Below are positions 27,171 to 36,290 of a stretch of DNA of 64,000 nucleotides, piece after piece. The translations under genes and the position numbers were made by a program. The notes beneath the pieces were generated by a model. That model was not told the origin of the DNA. It searched no databases and was given only the letters and a program-made list of their open reading frames with translations. Source of the stretch: PCPOR2b sp965220385 (GTDB taxonomy: Bacteria > Poribacteria > WGA-4E > PCPOR2b); NCBI GenBank assembly GCA_965220385.1, contig OZ244825.1, positions 4,216,001 through 4,280,000 of the forward strand, in the 5' to 3' direction. Positions within the stretch are counted from its first letter, which is position 1; each line of letters begins with the position of its first letter.

Positions 27171-30080
27171 TCAATCCGTAAGCAGGCCCTGAATCTTACC
27201 TTCAAGATCATCGTCCCGGATATGTCCGGTGATTTCTCCTGCCGTATTAATCAGCACGAATGGAGTCAACCATCTAATAGCATATCGATTGAAGGTTTCG
27301 CCTTCCGCACCGATGACCGTTGTCGGCTGATCCAGCGCGATTGGGTGGGACACCGACTGTTCTGCTATATGTCGCTTGACTGTCTCAACCACTGTAGAGG
27401 CGGGGCAGATGGTGATACAGACCAGTCCTTTTTCTCGATAGACCTCCTGCAAGACATTCAACATGCTTACTTGATGAAGGTCAAAGCCCACCGAACGCCA
27501 GAAATGCAGGGCAACTGTCTTTCCCTTTAGATCCTCAATGGAGATAGGGGAACCAGACAGCCACTCGGCAACATCCAACTCCGGTGCGGGTTGGTTCACT
27601 AAGGTTTTGGAGCGTTCCTTACAAGCTTGGGAGTATAACCGTTGTGCTAGCTGTTCGGGGGTCAGGCTGGGGCTTGATTGGGGCGGTGATAAGGTTAAGA
27701 CCAAATCGCGTTGATTCACCGGTATATTCTCAAAAATTTTAAAAAACTTGAAGCCGGTCTCATCACTGACTATAATTGACACAATTGGATCCTTGATGTA
27801 CTTCAGTTCAAACTCGCCCTGTGGGCTGGTCAGGGCGCTGGGGGAGTAGCGATAGCCGGATGAGGGATCTTCTTTGGCTGTTATCCTCACCCTTACCTGC
27901 TCAACAATCGGTTTTCCATCGGTGTCCACAACCTTCCCAGCAAGGTATCCATCCGCCTTGACCAGTACTAAGTCGTGGCGTTGGTTGGTTTTCAAAATGT
28001 TGAATTCATGTTCCGTGTACCCCGGATGGTGAATATATAGTGTGGGGATAACTGTCATAGAAAGGTCTTCAAAACGATAGTTGCCGTTCTCATCGGTGTA
28101 CCTTAACCAGTGTTGTCTCCCCTGACTTATGCCTAGCCGTGCAGCACGAACCGGCTCGCCAGAGGTATCGGTGACACGTCCCTCAATGAAAAACTGACCA
28201 CCCGCCGGCAGAAGGATGAGATCCTCGATTTGGGTCATCTCCGCTGTTGCGGTGAACTGCCCGGTTTCCGCCGTTCGATACCCTTCTGCCTCCACAGAGA
28301 TAGTGTACTCGTCGCCGACAATGAGCTCAATCTTCCGGAACCAACCATCGTCATCTGTCATGGCAACAATTGTGCCGTATCCAGAGTGCCCTTTAGGGTC
28401 CCAGTGCATCAGAACCACGTCCACCAACCGCATCGGTTTTCCTTCATGGTCAATCACTCGTCCAGAAACCTTGACCCGTTCGTAGGGTTTCATCCGAATA
28501 TCAATCGGTAACCATGGCCGGACTACAATCTCTATCGTTCCGCGCAATCCTAATTCGCTATGTTCCGCTTTGAGACCGAGTCTCTGCCCGGGGCGCAGTC
28601 CGCCAATAGTAAACCCGCCCGATTCGTCCGATCTACCATACTCTGTATGCCAGTCCTGAACATTAGCAATGCTCGCGCCGGCGACCGGTTCACCAGTCTT
28701 TGTAAAAAGCCGACCAACCAACTCGACCCCTCTCGAAAACTGAAAATCAACAACGACGGTTTCACCTTCGACGACATCCACACGTCTCTGAATTTGTCCG
28801 ATATTGAGAGTCCCAGTTCGTCCAAAACCTTGATAGCCCACCGGTGGGTCGGTGTGGACGAGCGCCTGACCGGGCGCAGCGTCGAAGCGGTAAATACCGG
28901 TTCTATCTGTTTCTGCACGGTGATCTGTCAGTTGAGACCCTTCCGGACGGGCGGCATCCTTTAATCTGACGGTGTGATTGACAATCGGTTCGTTTGTGTC
29001 CTGATCGGTTACACGCCCAGTGATGAAACCGCTCCGAATTAGAGTCATATCTATATTAGAAACGGTCTGCTCTTCAGTGACCGTAACGAAGTCTTTACCA
29101 ATAGCTGTCCACCCTTTTGGCCCATAATTGAGATAGAGACTGTATGTGCCGGGGGTAAGATTCTCCAAGACATAATTTCCATTCGCGTCAACACGTGCAT
29201 TTTCCCACCCACGGGTCGGATAGATGCCCTCAAGCGCAACTCCCGCCTCTTTGACCGGCTTGCCGGTATCCGCGTAGGTGAGACGCCCCTCAATCCTGCT
29301 CTCACGCTTTAATCGGAATTCAAGGCCCTCCGTGCCGACCGGCACACCGTTCCGCTTTTGCACTGCATATCCCGGTCCCCTGACATCAAAACTAGTTGTC
29401 GCGCCTTGTGGTAATCTGCGGAGCACAAACATCCCATTCACATCCGTCTTAATAGGTTGAGGAAAAGCATAATGATCTAAATCATCTCCGGGTTTCTCAA
29501 ACATGGGGGCACCACGGGATACGGAGTTTATCAGTATCTCCGCGTTCTGGATCGGCTCACCTGCCTCATTCATTACTTTGCCGGAAATAATCTCCGGCAT
29601 TTCGAGTTGAATTTCAACATCCGCTGCGCTTTGGAACGGAAACTCTTGCCACCAGATTGCATGATCGGTATGCGTGACGGCAATATTCAGGCGACTCAAC
29701 ATTCCTTCGGAATCGAAAGGCATCCATTCAAGTCTGGAAGGCACAAGTTCAAACCGAAACGTCCCGTCCACCCCTGTACGTGTAAGAAAATCGGGACCAT
29801 AATAGGAGTGTGCGGATTGGGTATTCGCTTCAAGCGGATAGAAACTTACGGCGTATCGAACTTCGGCATCCGCCACCGGCGCACCATCGGTATCAACAAC
29901 ACGACCCGAAAAGGTCAGTTTTTCCGGCTCGTTCTCCGCGGCAGCAGCGGGGCCTTGTGCTTCACTTAAAACACAGACTGCCACGGTTAGGAAGAATAGG
30001 ATTTTGCCAATAGTTGTTCCACTCCACGACGACACCATTGTTGGCGACGATATATAGCGAATTTGCTCTACGAACAACAT
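27171..30080 (-). CDS. TM-carboxypeptidase-regulatory-like-thioredoxin-fold protein, sigma domain lost
   Basis: The product has 969 residues. From 'MLFVEQIRYISSPTM' it parallels the full-length fusion protein: transmembrane or signal-anchor segment ('GKILFFLTVAVCVLSEAQG'), repeated CarboxypepD_reg-like sandwiches, and a thioredoxin-fold end with 'FWRSVGFDLHQV' where CxxC would be. There is no sigma domain; only fragments remain upstream (30111-30193). I choose the ATG at 30080 because AAAGGAGA precedes it by seven bases. This is the same internal start that the fused paralogues carry. A TTG at 30113 would add 11 residues. An ECF-like promoter is kept upstream, so it may be a target of the paralogous sigma domains. 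Confidence 0.85.
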   Translation of the reverse strand: MLFVEQIRYISSPTMVSSWSGTTIGKILFFLTVAVCVLSEAQGPAAAAENEPEKLTFSGRVVDTDGAPVADAEVRYAVSFYPLEANTQSAHSYYGPDFLTRTGVDGTFRFELVPSRLEWMPFDSEGMLSRLNIAVTHTDHAIWWQEFPFQSAADVEIQLEMPEIISGKVMNEAGEPIQNAEILINSVSRGAPMFEKPGDDLDHYAFPQPIKTDVNGMFVLRRLPQGATTSFDVRGPGYAVQKRNGVPVGTEGLEFRLKRESRIEGRLTYADTGKPVKEAGVALEGIYPTRGWENARVDANGNYVLENLTPGTYSLYLNYGPKGWTAIGKDFVTVTEEQTVSNIDMTLIRSGFITGRVTDQDTNEPIVNHTVRLKDAARPEGSQLTDHRAETDRTGIYRFDAAPGQALVHTDPPVGYQGFGRTGTLNIGQIQRRVDVVEGETVVVDFQFSRGVELVGRLFTKTGEPVAGASIANVQDWHTEYGRSDESGGFTIGGLRPGQRLGLKAEHSELGLRGTIEIVVRPWLPIDIRMKPYERVKVSGRVIDHEGKPMRLVDVVLMHWDPKGHSGYGTIVAMTDDDGWFRKIELIVGDEYTISVEAEGYRTAETGQFTATAEMTQIEDLILLPAGGQFFIEGRVTDTSGEPVRAARLGISQGRQHWLRYTDENGNYRFEDLSMTVIPTLYIHHPGYTEHEFNILKTNQRHDLVLVKADGYLAGKVVDTDGKPIVEQVRVRITAKEDPSSGYRYSPSALTSPQGEFELKYIKDPIVSIIVSDETGFKFFKIFENIPVNQRDLVLTLSPPQSSPSLTPEQLAQRLYSQACKERSKTLVNQPAPELDVAEWLSGSPISIEDLKGKTVALHFWRSVGFDLHQVSMLNVLQEVYREKGLVCITICPASTVVETVKRHIAEQSVSHPIALDQPTTVIGAEGETFNRYAIRWLTPFVLINTAGEITGHIRDDDLEGKIQGLLTD

Positions 30081-30095
30081 GAGAAAATCTCCTTT
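30080..30095 (-). promoter_or_regulatory. Shine-Dalgarno and start equivalent to the internal site of the paralogues
   Basis: AAAGGAGA (30095-30088) plus seven bases plus ATG at 30080. It corresponds exactly to the in-frame internal sites at 21969 and 26273. With the sigma frame lost, it is now the best start of this gene. Confidence 0.65.
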
Positions 30096-30110
30096 GGGTT
30101 TGTAGTTTTT

Positions 30111-30193
30111 CAAAAGACCGTAGCGTTCAGATCACCTGCTCTAAATCCACCCACCGGTGTTTAGAACACCAACTGTTCGTCATCTGGACGTAT
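30111..30193 (-). pseudogene. remnant of a deleted ECF sigma domain
   Basis: Three short pieces match the sigma part of the paralogues in order. 'IRPDDEQLV' (30193-30167) corresponds to 'MRSDDEKLV' with the start codon changed to ATA. 'VDLEQ' lies near 30150-30136. The end of the domain, 'RYG-LLK', lies near 30132-30111. The sequence between them is gone. The domain was therefore lost by internal deletions after the duplication. Confidence 0.7.
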
Positions 30194-30241
30194 AATAAAA
30201 ACGGAAACAATATCCCAACGGGATGACAAAACCATCAATAA

Positions 30242-30268
30242 TTAGACACACTAAGTCGTTCCGAGGTT
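30242..30268 (-). promoter_or_regulatory. ECF-like promoter kept upstream of the sigma-less paralogue
   Basis: On the minus strand AACCTCG (30268-30262), 15 bases, TCTAA (30246-30242). One base differs in the -35 element, and the spacing equals that of the two fusion genes. The surrounding sequence has diverged more than the element. Confidence 0.5.
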
Positions 30269-30473
30269 ATATCGTATAGAAAATAAAAAGTTGAAAACCT
30301 TCCCGTCACGTATTACAATGAAAAAAGGGAACAAGTCATTACTGGCTTTTCGGGATATATGCGTAATTGGTTCGTTACGTACTACCCGTTACGCATTATT
30401 TCTGAGAAATTCCACATCTACTTATTAAAAAAAGAACAGAAGAAAAACTAAATGTAAATTGTAGGTCTCATCT
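30269..30473. other. intergenic, nothing recognised
   Basis: This AT-rich region lies between divergent genes. No RNA gene or clear promoter for the plus-strand BatA-like gene is visible. Confidence 0.5.
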
Positions 30474-32567
30474 ATGTTTGGACTCCAATTCCTAACCCCC
30501 CTATTCCTCGCCGTGGGTGCGGCGGCAGCGTCGCTGCCGTTGATTATCCACCTCCTCAATCGGGAGCGGGCGAGACGGCTTGTGTTCAGCACGATTCGGT
30601 TTATCAAGATGTCGCATCAAGCGAACGTGCAGCGACACCGGTTAAAGCAACTGCTCCTGCTATTGATGCGCATCCTGATCTTGGCGTTGCTCGGACTCGC
30701 ATTCGCACGACCATTTTTCGCAACCTCCCCCGCCACCACCGGTGTGACAGGTGGGGTGCGAAATATCGTCATCGTTCTGGACACCTCATACAGCATGGGC
30801 TATCTCGACACCTTCGATCGGGCGAAAAAGGCGGTGATAGAACTCGCCGACGATCTCCAACCGAGTGACACCTCCGCCCTTATTTTTACCAACAACAGAG
30901 CAAAGGTAGTCAAACCACTTGATACAGAACATCGGCAGATTCAAACCGCAGTAACAAGTGCACAGTTGACCAATCACACGACCGATTACCTCGATGCAAT
31001 TCAATCGGCGGATGAACTACTTGGGGAGGCGGAGATCGGACGAAAACAGATCTACTTCGTCAGCGATCTGCAGCGAGTCGGATGGGAAAGTTTCGTCGAT
31101 ACCGATAAACTCAGTCCCGATGTCGAAATCGCCTTTATCGATGTAAGCGCGAAAGAATTGAGCAACCTCGCAATCACCGGCATCAGTGTGCCACAAGTGG
31201 TGTTAGATGAGCAGAAACCAGTACAGGTAGTTGTCCGCGTTCAGAACTTCGGAGAGCAAACTGTCGAAGGGTTACCAGTCAAACTGTTTATTGATGATAA
31301 CAACGTCGGCACCGCTACGCTCGACATCGAACCAAACGATGTGATGGACGCCCTGTTCCCAGTCCGTTTCAGAACAGAGAAGATTTACACCGGCTATACC
31401 ACCTTACCGGGCGACCATCTGGAGATTGACGACAGACGGTATTTTCGCCTGCAAAGCCTGAAATCTATCAAGGTACACAGCATAAACGGCGAGCCGGGAC
31501 GGCGAGATTATGAGAGTGAGACCTTCTTCTTGGAGGCAGCGCTTCAGACGGGAAATCAGATTGTGCCGATCGACTTGACACAGTCTCGTCAACTGCCAAG
31601 CGCTTCAGAAATTTCAAAATATGACGTGATTATCTTAGCAAATGTGGAGAGATTGACAGGCGGGGCGACGCAATCCTTGAAGACCTTTGTTGGAGCCGGC
31701 GGCGGTCTAATAATCACCGCGGGGGATCGGATGGATCTGGACGCATATCGGAGTGCCCTCGGCGCGGGCGAAGAGCCGTTGATGCCGTGTAACTTCGTGC
31801 AGCCGGTTGGCGACGCACTCGATCGCGATCAGTTCGGCGTCCTCGCAACCCTTGACTACGACCATCCCATCTTCCATCCGTTCAAAGACCCGAATCACGG
31901 TGATTTTGGAAGGGGACGATTCTATCGGTACATCCAAGCGGTGCCATTAAAGGATTCAACGGTTTTGGCAAGTTTTGACGATGGCAGTCCGGCCCTATTC
32001 GAGAAGGTCTATGGAAGCGGACGTGTGCTCTGCTTTACGTCAACCATCGATCGGGAGTGGACAGATCTACCGATTCACGGTGTTTATCTCCCGTTTCTGT
32101 ACGAAACGATCAAATACCTCGCACTCAGGCGAACGGAGGAGAGACCCGACTATCGCATCGGCGATTTGGTAGAACTGGGCGGCTATCAACTCCCGCCGGG
32201 AACAGAAATCGCTATTTTTAACCCAGCAGGTGAGGAGACCCGGACAGAACTCAACGAGAACGGTGGGGTTATCTACGACACCACCGAGCAGCCGGGAATC
32301 TATTCCGCCCATATCTCCGGCGAACAACCGCATTACTTCGTCGTCAATCCAGACACGGTTGAATCCGATCTCACAACTCGTGACCCAGAGGAACTGACCA
32401 GCATGTTAGCCAGCGGTGAGGCAGCCGCCTCCACAGAGGTGATCACAGCGGAAACAATCACAAGGTATCACGGCGAAGTTGAAAAAAATCAGGGGGTTTG
32501 GTGGTATCTGATACTTGGGGTATTCCTGTTGGCGGTCGGAGAAATGTTCATCGCCAATCGGATATGA
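30474..32567 (+). CDS. BatA/VWA-domain membrane protein
   Basis: The product has 697 residues. The N-terminus 'LQFLTPLFLAVGAAAASLPLIIHLLNRE' followed by 'RHRLKQLLLLLMRILILALLGLAFARP' is the BatA (aerotolerance regulator N-terminal) double-membrane hairpin. A von Willebrand factor A domain follows, with the MIDAS metal site DTSYS at residues 103-107. Then come an Ig-like stretch, a glutamine-amidotransferase-like region ('FVGAGGGLIITAGD') and a C-terminal transmembrane span. Relatives occur beside MoxR ATPases and act in envelope stress or metal-complex assembly, but no moxR or DUF58 gene is here. The SD is weak. Confidence 0.85.
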   Translation: MFGLQFLTPLFLAVGAAAASLPLIIHLLNRERARRLVFSTIRFIKMSHQANVQRHRLKQLLLLLMRILILALLGLAFARPFFATSPATTGVTGGVRNIVIVLDTSYSMGYLDTFDRAKKAVIELADDLQPSDTSALIFTNNRAKVVKPLDTEHRQIQTAVTSAQLTNHTTDYLDAIQSADELLGEAEIGRKQIYFVSDLQRVGWESFVDTDKLSPDVEIAFIDVSAKELSNLAITGISVPQVVLDEQKPVQVVVRVQNFGEQTVEGLPVKLFIDDNNVGTATLDIEPNDVMDALFPVRFRTEKIYTGYTTLPGDHLEIDDRRYFRLQSLKSIKVHSINGEPGRRDYESETFFLEAALQTGNQIVPIDLTQSRQLPSASEISKYDVIILANVERLTGGATQSLKTFVGAGGGLIITAGDRMDLDAYRSALGAGEEPLMPCNFVQPVGDALDRDQFGVLATLDYDHPIFHPFKDPNHGDFGRGRFYRYIQAVPLKDSTVLASFDDGSPALFEKVYGSGRVLCFTSTIDREWTDLPIHGVYLPFLYETIKYLALRRTEERPDYRIGDLVELGGYQLPPGTEIAIFNPAGEETRTELNENGGVIYDTTEQPGIYSAHISGEQPHYFVVNPDTVESDLTTRDPEELTSMLASGEAAASTEVITAETITRYHGEVEKNQGVWWYLILGVFLLAVGEMFIANRI

Positions 32568-32615
32568 AGCAGCCCAACCGCCAATCAATTAGGACATCAA
32601 ATTTAACCAGCAACT

Positions 32616-33446
32616 CTACACTGGGAGTTGTGCCCAAGCCGTAATATGCGGCGGCAACATGAGTGGACGTTTCGATGCAACCACTTCTGCCCGAAGCCGT
32701 TGAGCAAGCGTATCCAAATCAACCTCTTCAACGGTTGCAATCTCAAATCTTTCCAAAAGTGGAAGCAGGCTCTGAAAAGCGGCCACTATAAACTGATAAC
32801 CTATCCACGCTTCTGGACCACCCAGCGGTGCTGAATACTGTAAAGAGGGTTCGGGCAAACCAGCATTGACAAAAGTGGCATATAGGTCAAATCCCATACT
32901 AACATGCGCTCCTGAACGGCGAAATACCTCTACCCCCCATTCTGCTAACTGATTCATCGTCGGGGTCTCCGGACGCGCAATCGACGCATAAGCAGAGAAC
33001 TCAACTTCTTGAAAAGCCACGATACCGCCCGGACGCAGGTGCGTAGCGAGCTGTTTCAAAGTCTCCACAGGATCAGGCAGATACATCAAGACCAGACGTC
33101 CGATAAGGGCGTCAAAGTCGTTCGGCAGATCTAAAGTTTGGGCGTCCCCCGCCAGAAACTGGACGTTCGACAGACCCGCTGCTTGTGCGCGTGCTCGGGC
33201 AGTTTCGAGGATCTCCGGGTTCATATCCACCCCAACGACCTCTCCCTCACTACCAACCAATTCTGCAGCAGCCATTGCCACATCCCCGGCGCCGCTACCA
33301 ATATCAAGCACCTTCATCCCGGTAAAGAGACCCGCATCTGTGAGTAAACGTCGCGTTATATCTTCATACAGTCCTGACTGCTGAATCAATCGCTCCGTCT
33401 CCTCCTTGCTACGCCCCATCGTATATGTCCGCTCATTATCTGCCAT
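32616..33446 (-). CDS. class I SAM-dependent methyltransferase
   Basis: The product has 276 residues. The SAM-binding motif I 'VLDIGSGAGDVAM' lies near residue 46, the acidic end of strand 2 in 'EVVGVDMNPEIL', and motif II/III in 'GDAQTLDLPNDFDALIGRLVLMYLPDP'. This is the UbiE/Methyltransf_11-type fold acting on a small molecule; the substrate cannot be told. SD AGGAGG precedes the ATG at 33446. It lies in the same orientation as the two binding-lipoprotein genes upstream. Confidence 0.87.
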   Translation of the reverse strand: MADNERTYTMGRSKEETERLIQQSGLYEDITRRLLTDAGLFTGMKVLDIGSGAGDVAMAAAELVGSEGEVVGVDMNPEILETARARAQAAGLSNVQFLAGDAQTLDLPNDFDALIGRLVLMYLPDPVETLKQLATHLRPGGIVAFQEVEFSAYASIARPETPTMNQLAEWGVEVFRRSGAHVSMGFDLYATFVNAGLPEPSLQYSAPLGGPEAWIGYQFIVAAFQSLLPLLERFEIATVEEVDLDTLAQRLRAEVVASKRPLMLPPHITAWAQLPV

Positions 33447-33505
33447 GTCGATTTATCCTCCTATTTAATAAAAAAATCTACAGAATGGTTCACACACCCT
33501 GTTGT

Positions 33506-34726
33506 TTATGGTTCAATCAATTTGTAGAACTGTACTTCACCGTCGACAATACGTTTAATGACCACGCTCTTAGACGTGTGTCGGTTTTCATCGTAACCAG
33601 AGATAAACGTTGCACCGCTATAATTCATCGTCTCTGCAAGCTGATCGCGAATCGCCACCGGTGTTAGGTCAGTCGCACGGCGCATCGCCTCAACCACAAG
33701 CCGAAGTGCATCATATCCCAGCGCAGCGCCCCCATCGGGCATTATACCAAACATCGCGGCATAGGCGGTCACAAATTGATAGGCATCTTCGCCTAAATCG
33801 TCGAGTTCCGCCTCCGCTGAAAAACCGCTGCTAAAGAAATTTCCGTCAATAACCGGCCCAGCTTCCTCAATCAACGCCACATTATCCCAAGCGTCACCGC
33901 CAATGAAGGTAGCTGTTATCCCAATCTCCTCCCTCGCCTGCCGAACCATCAAAGGAACCTCGGGGAGGAAGCCGGTGCTAAAAATTACGTCTGGTGCAGC
34001 CTCAGCAATTGCCATCAGCTGCGCAGTGAAATCGGTATCCCCCGCCGCGTAAAACCCATCCGCTACCACCCGACCTCCATGAACGGTAAAGTTGTCAATA
34101 AAGGTCTGCGATAAGCCTTCCGAATACACATCATCCTTGTGCGTGAGGACTGCGGCAGTTTGAGCCCCTAATTCTTGCATAGCAAATGCAGCCACCGCCT
34201 GTCCCTGAAAGTCGTCAGTGAACGCTGCCATAAACACAAAGTCACCCGCAGCGGTAACGGACGGATTGGTAGCAGAGGTCGCCATCATCGGTATCCCATG
34301 CTGTTGGGCAATTTCCCCGACAACCACGGCATAGGTTGAACGGTTGGGACCAACGATTGCGGATACCTCCTCGTCGACAATCAACTCCAGCGCTAGTCCT
34401 GCGACATACTCTGTAGCGTTTATATCCTCGTCTACGAAGCGTTGTGTCGGTATATCGCGTGCGATCAGTTGTATCGGTACACCCCGCACGCCTCCTGCTT
34501 CGTTCAGCTGCAGTGTCGCTAACTCTGCCCCGTACCGGCTATTGTTTCGGTTCGGTGCGGTATAGAGAAAGCCAATTTTAATCGCCCCTTCATCGTCCAT
34601 ATCCGGTGGTATAAGTAATTGCTGGACCTGGTCACACCCCCCAAAAATGGGCATCACTAAAAACAGTAAAATCCAGAGTCGAGCAATATACCCCCGTCTC
34701 ATCAACCGGGAGCACTGATCTGCCAT
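33506..34726 (-). CDS. Leu/Ile/Val-type substrate-binding lipoprotein, minus-strand pair, downstream gene
   Basis: This 406-residue LivJ-like binding protein has the lipobox 'IFGGC' at Cys31, followed by 'DQVQQLLIPPDMDDEG', reminiscent of the eight-gene array. The ligand loop is 'VGPNRSTYAVVVGEIAQ', different from the array's 'GPATS' type but shared with its neighbour. The ATG at 34726 has SD CAGGAGA; an upstream frame extension to 34777 lacks support. It ends 'FYKLIEP', the same as the next gene. No permease or ATPase lies nearby. Confidence 0.88.
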   Translation of the reverse strand: MADQCSRLMRRGYIARLWILLFLVMPIFGGCDQVQQLLIPPDMDDEGAIKIGFLYTAPNRNNSRYGAELATLQLNEAGGVRGVPIQLIARDIPTQRFVDEDINATEYVAGLALELIVDEEVSAIVGPNRSTYAVVVGEIAQQHGIPMMATSATNPSVTAAGDFVFMAAFTDDFQGQAVAAFAMQELGAQTAAVLTHKDDVYSEGLSQTFIDNFTVHGGRVVADGFYAAGDTDFTAQLMAIAEAAPDVIFSTGFLPEVPLMVRQAREEIGITATFIGGDAWDNVALIEEAGPVIDGNFFSSGFSAEAELDDLGEDAYQFVTAYAAMFGIMPDGGAALGYDALRLVVEAMRRATDLTPVAIRDQLAETMNYSGATFISGYDENRHTSKSVVIKRIVDGEVQFYKLIEP

Positions 34727-34780
34727 TATAATTCTCCTGCAAGGTATTGGGTAAGGTCTGATGCACGATGCTACCACAAA

Positions 34781-35992
34781 TTACGGTTCGATCAACTTAT
34801 AAAAGCGTGCCTCGCCACTGACGATCTGATTGACAACCGCGCTCTTATTCGGGTGTCGGTTTTCATTGTAGCTGGAGATAAAGGTTGCCCCGCTATAATC
34901 CATAGTCGCCGCAAGCGCATCGCGTACCGTCGTTGGTGTCAAGTCCTCCGCACGGCGCATCGCCTGAACCACCAGTCGCACCCCATCGTAGCCCAGCGCA
35001 GCACCCCCGGCGGGTGCTACCTCGAAAATTGATGTGTAGGCTGTGATAAAGCGATCGACATCTTCACCCAAATCACCCGGCGCAATATCGGCTGAGAAGA
35101 GGCTGCTAAAAAAACTTCCCTCAAGGATCTGGCTATTATCCGCAATTAACGGAGCGTTGTCCCAACTGTCACCGCCGAGGAGGATACCTGTTATACCGAG
35201 TGCCTTCGCCTGCTCAACCACCAACGGAATTTCAGCTGCAAAACCGGGTAGGAAGAAGACATCTGGTGCAGCTTCGGCGATCGCAGTCAGTTGCGCGGTG
35301 AAATCGGTATCGCCCCTCATATACGATTGAGCGTGTGCAATCTCACCGCCCAAAGCGGTAAAATTATCAATGAAGGTTTGCGATAAACCCTCCGAATAAA
35401 TGGATTCTCTGCGCGTGAGGACTGCGGCGGTCTTTGCCCCCAAATCTTGCGTGGCAAATGTAGCCATCACCTTCCCCTGAAAGTCGTCGGTGAACGCCGC
35501 CATAAATACAAAGTCACCTGCGGCAGTAACATACGGATTGGTAGCAGTAGTGGTTACCATTGGGATCCCATGGCGTTGAGCAACCGGTCCAATAGCTATA
35601 GCATAATTCGATCTGTTGGGACCAACGATTGCTGATACTCCTTCCCGGATAATCAGTTCCTCTGCTACTGCCGCGGCTTGGTCGATGTCGCTCAGATTGC
35701 CACGAGCGATAATTTCAATCTCCCTACCGTGCACTCCGCCCTCTCCGTTCAGTTGCAGCGCCGCCAACTCTGCACCGTTTAGACTATTGCTTCGGATTTC
35801 GCTCGTATACATGAATCCAATTTTGATAGGACCATCATCGTCTGCCTCCGGTACTGGTGCAAGTAGTTGTTGAGCATCTTGGCACCCCGCAAATAGGAGC
35901 AGGGTTCCGAGAATCAGAACCAAATAATTAACAGTATAAAGAAAATTCCCGTTCCAATCCCCGAAAATCCTGCGTACACCTTGGTATGTCAT
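34781..35992 (-). CDS. Leu/Ile/Val-type substrate-binding lipoprotein, minus-strand pair, upstream gene
   Basis: This 403-residue LivJ-like protein has the lipobox 'LFAGC' at Cys37, then 'QDAQQLLAPVPEADD'. The loop 'VGPNRSNYAIAIGPVAQ' and the C-terminus 'FYKLIEP' pair it with the gene at 33506, so the two arose by duplication separate from the eight-gene array. SD GGGAGAG precedes the ATG. It is first of a minus-strand group of binding protein, binding protein and methyltransferase. Confidence 0.88.
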   Translation of the reverse strand: MTYQGVRRIFGDWNGNFLYTVNYLVLILGTLLLFAGCQDAQQLLAPVPEADDDGPIKIGFMYTSEIRSNSLNGAELAALQLNGEGGVHGREIEIIARGNLSDIDQAAAVAEELIIREGVSAIVGPNRSNYAIAIGPVAQRHGIPMVTTTATNPYVTAAGDFVFMAAFTDDFQGKVMATFATQDLGAKTAAVLTRRESIYSEGLSQTFIDNFTALGGEIAHAQSYMRGDTDFTAQLTAIAEAAPDVFFLPGFAAEIPLVVEQAKALGITGILLGGDSWDNAPLIADNSQILEGSFFSSLFSADIAPGDLGEDVDRFITAYTSIFEVAPAGGAALGYDGVRLVVQAMRRAEDLTPTTVRDALAATMDYSGATFISSYNENRHPNKSAVVNQIVSGEARFYKLIEP

Positions 35993-36247
35993 TGCATCTC
36001 TCCCTATTATCTTTATGAGACATTATGTTCAGTATCGTTAGAAACGCCGGCGTTCCCGCACGTTACTCACCCTTTCAACAATATCGCCACTGATCATCTT
36101 TCCCGGCCAGTATTGTAATTGGTCGATATTATATCCACACTGACTAAGCAGATGCAAGGAAATCAAAGGCTTTGCAATCAATATGAACCCGACAAAACCT
36201 AATTACAGACGATCAACTGATTTTCGACCTTGAGGGTTCAATGATTC

Positions 36248-36276
36248 TTGACAATGTTTCTTTTTTTTGTTACAAT
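36248..36276 (+). promoter_or_regulatory. strong sigma70-type promoter of the tRNA cluster
   Basis: TTGACA (36248-36253), 17 bases containing a T-run, then TACAAT (36271-36276). It ends 14 bases before the first tRNA-Ser. It is the best consensus promoter in the window and probably drives the tRNA-tadA cluster. Confidence 0.8.
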
Positions 36277-36290
36277 AAGGACGCTTTTTC

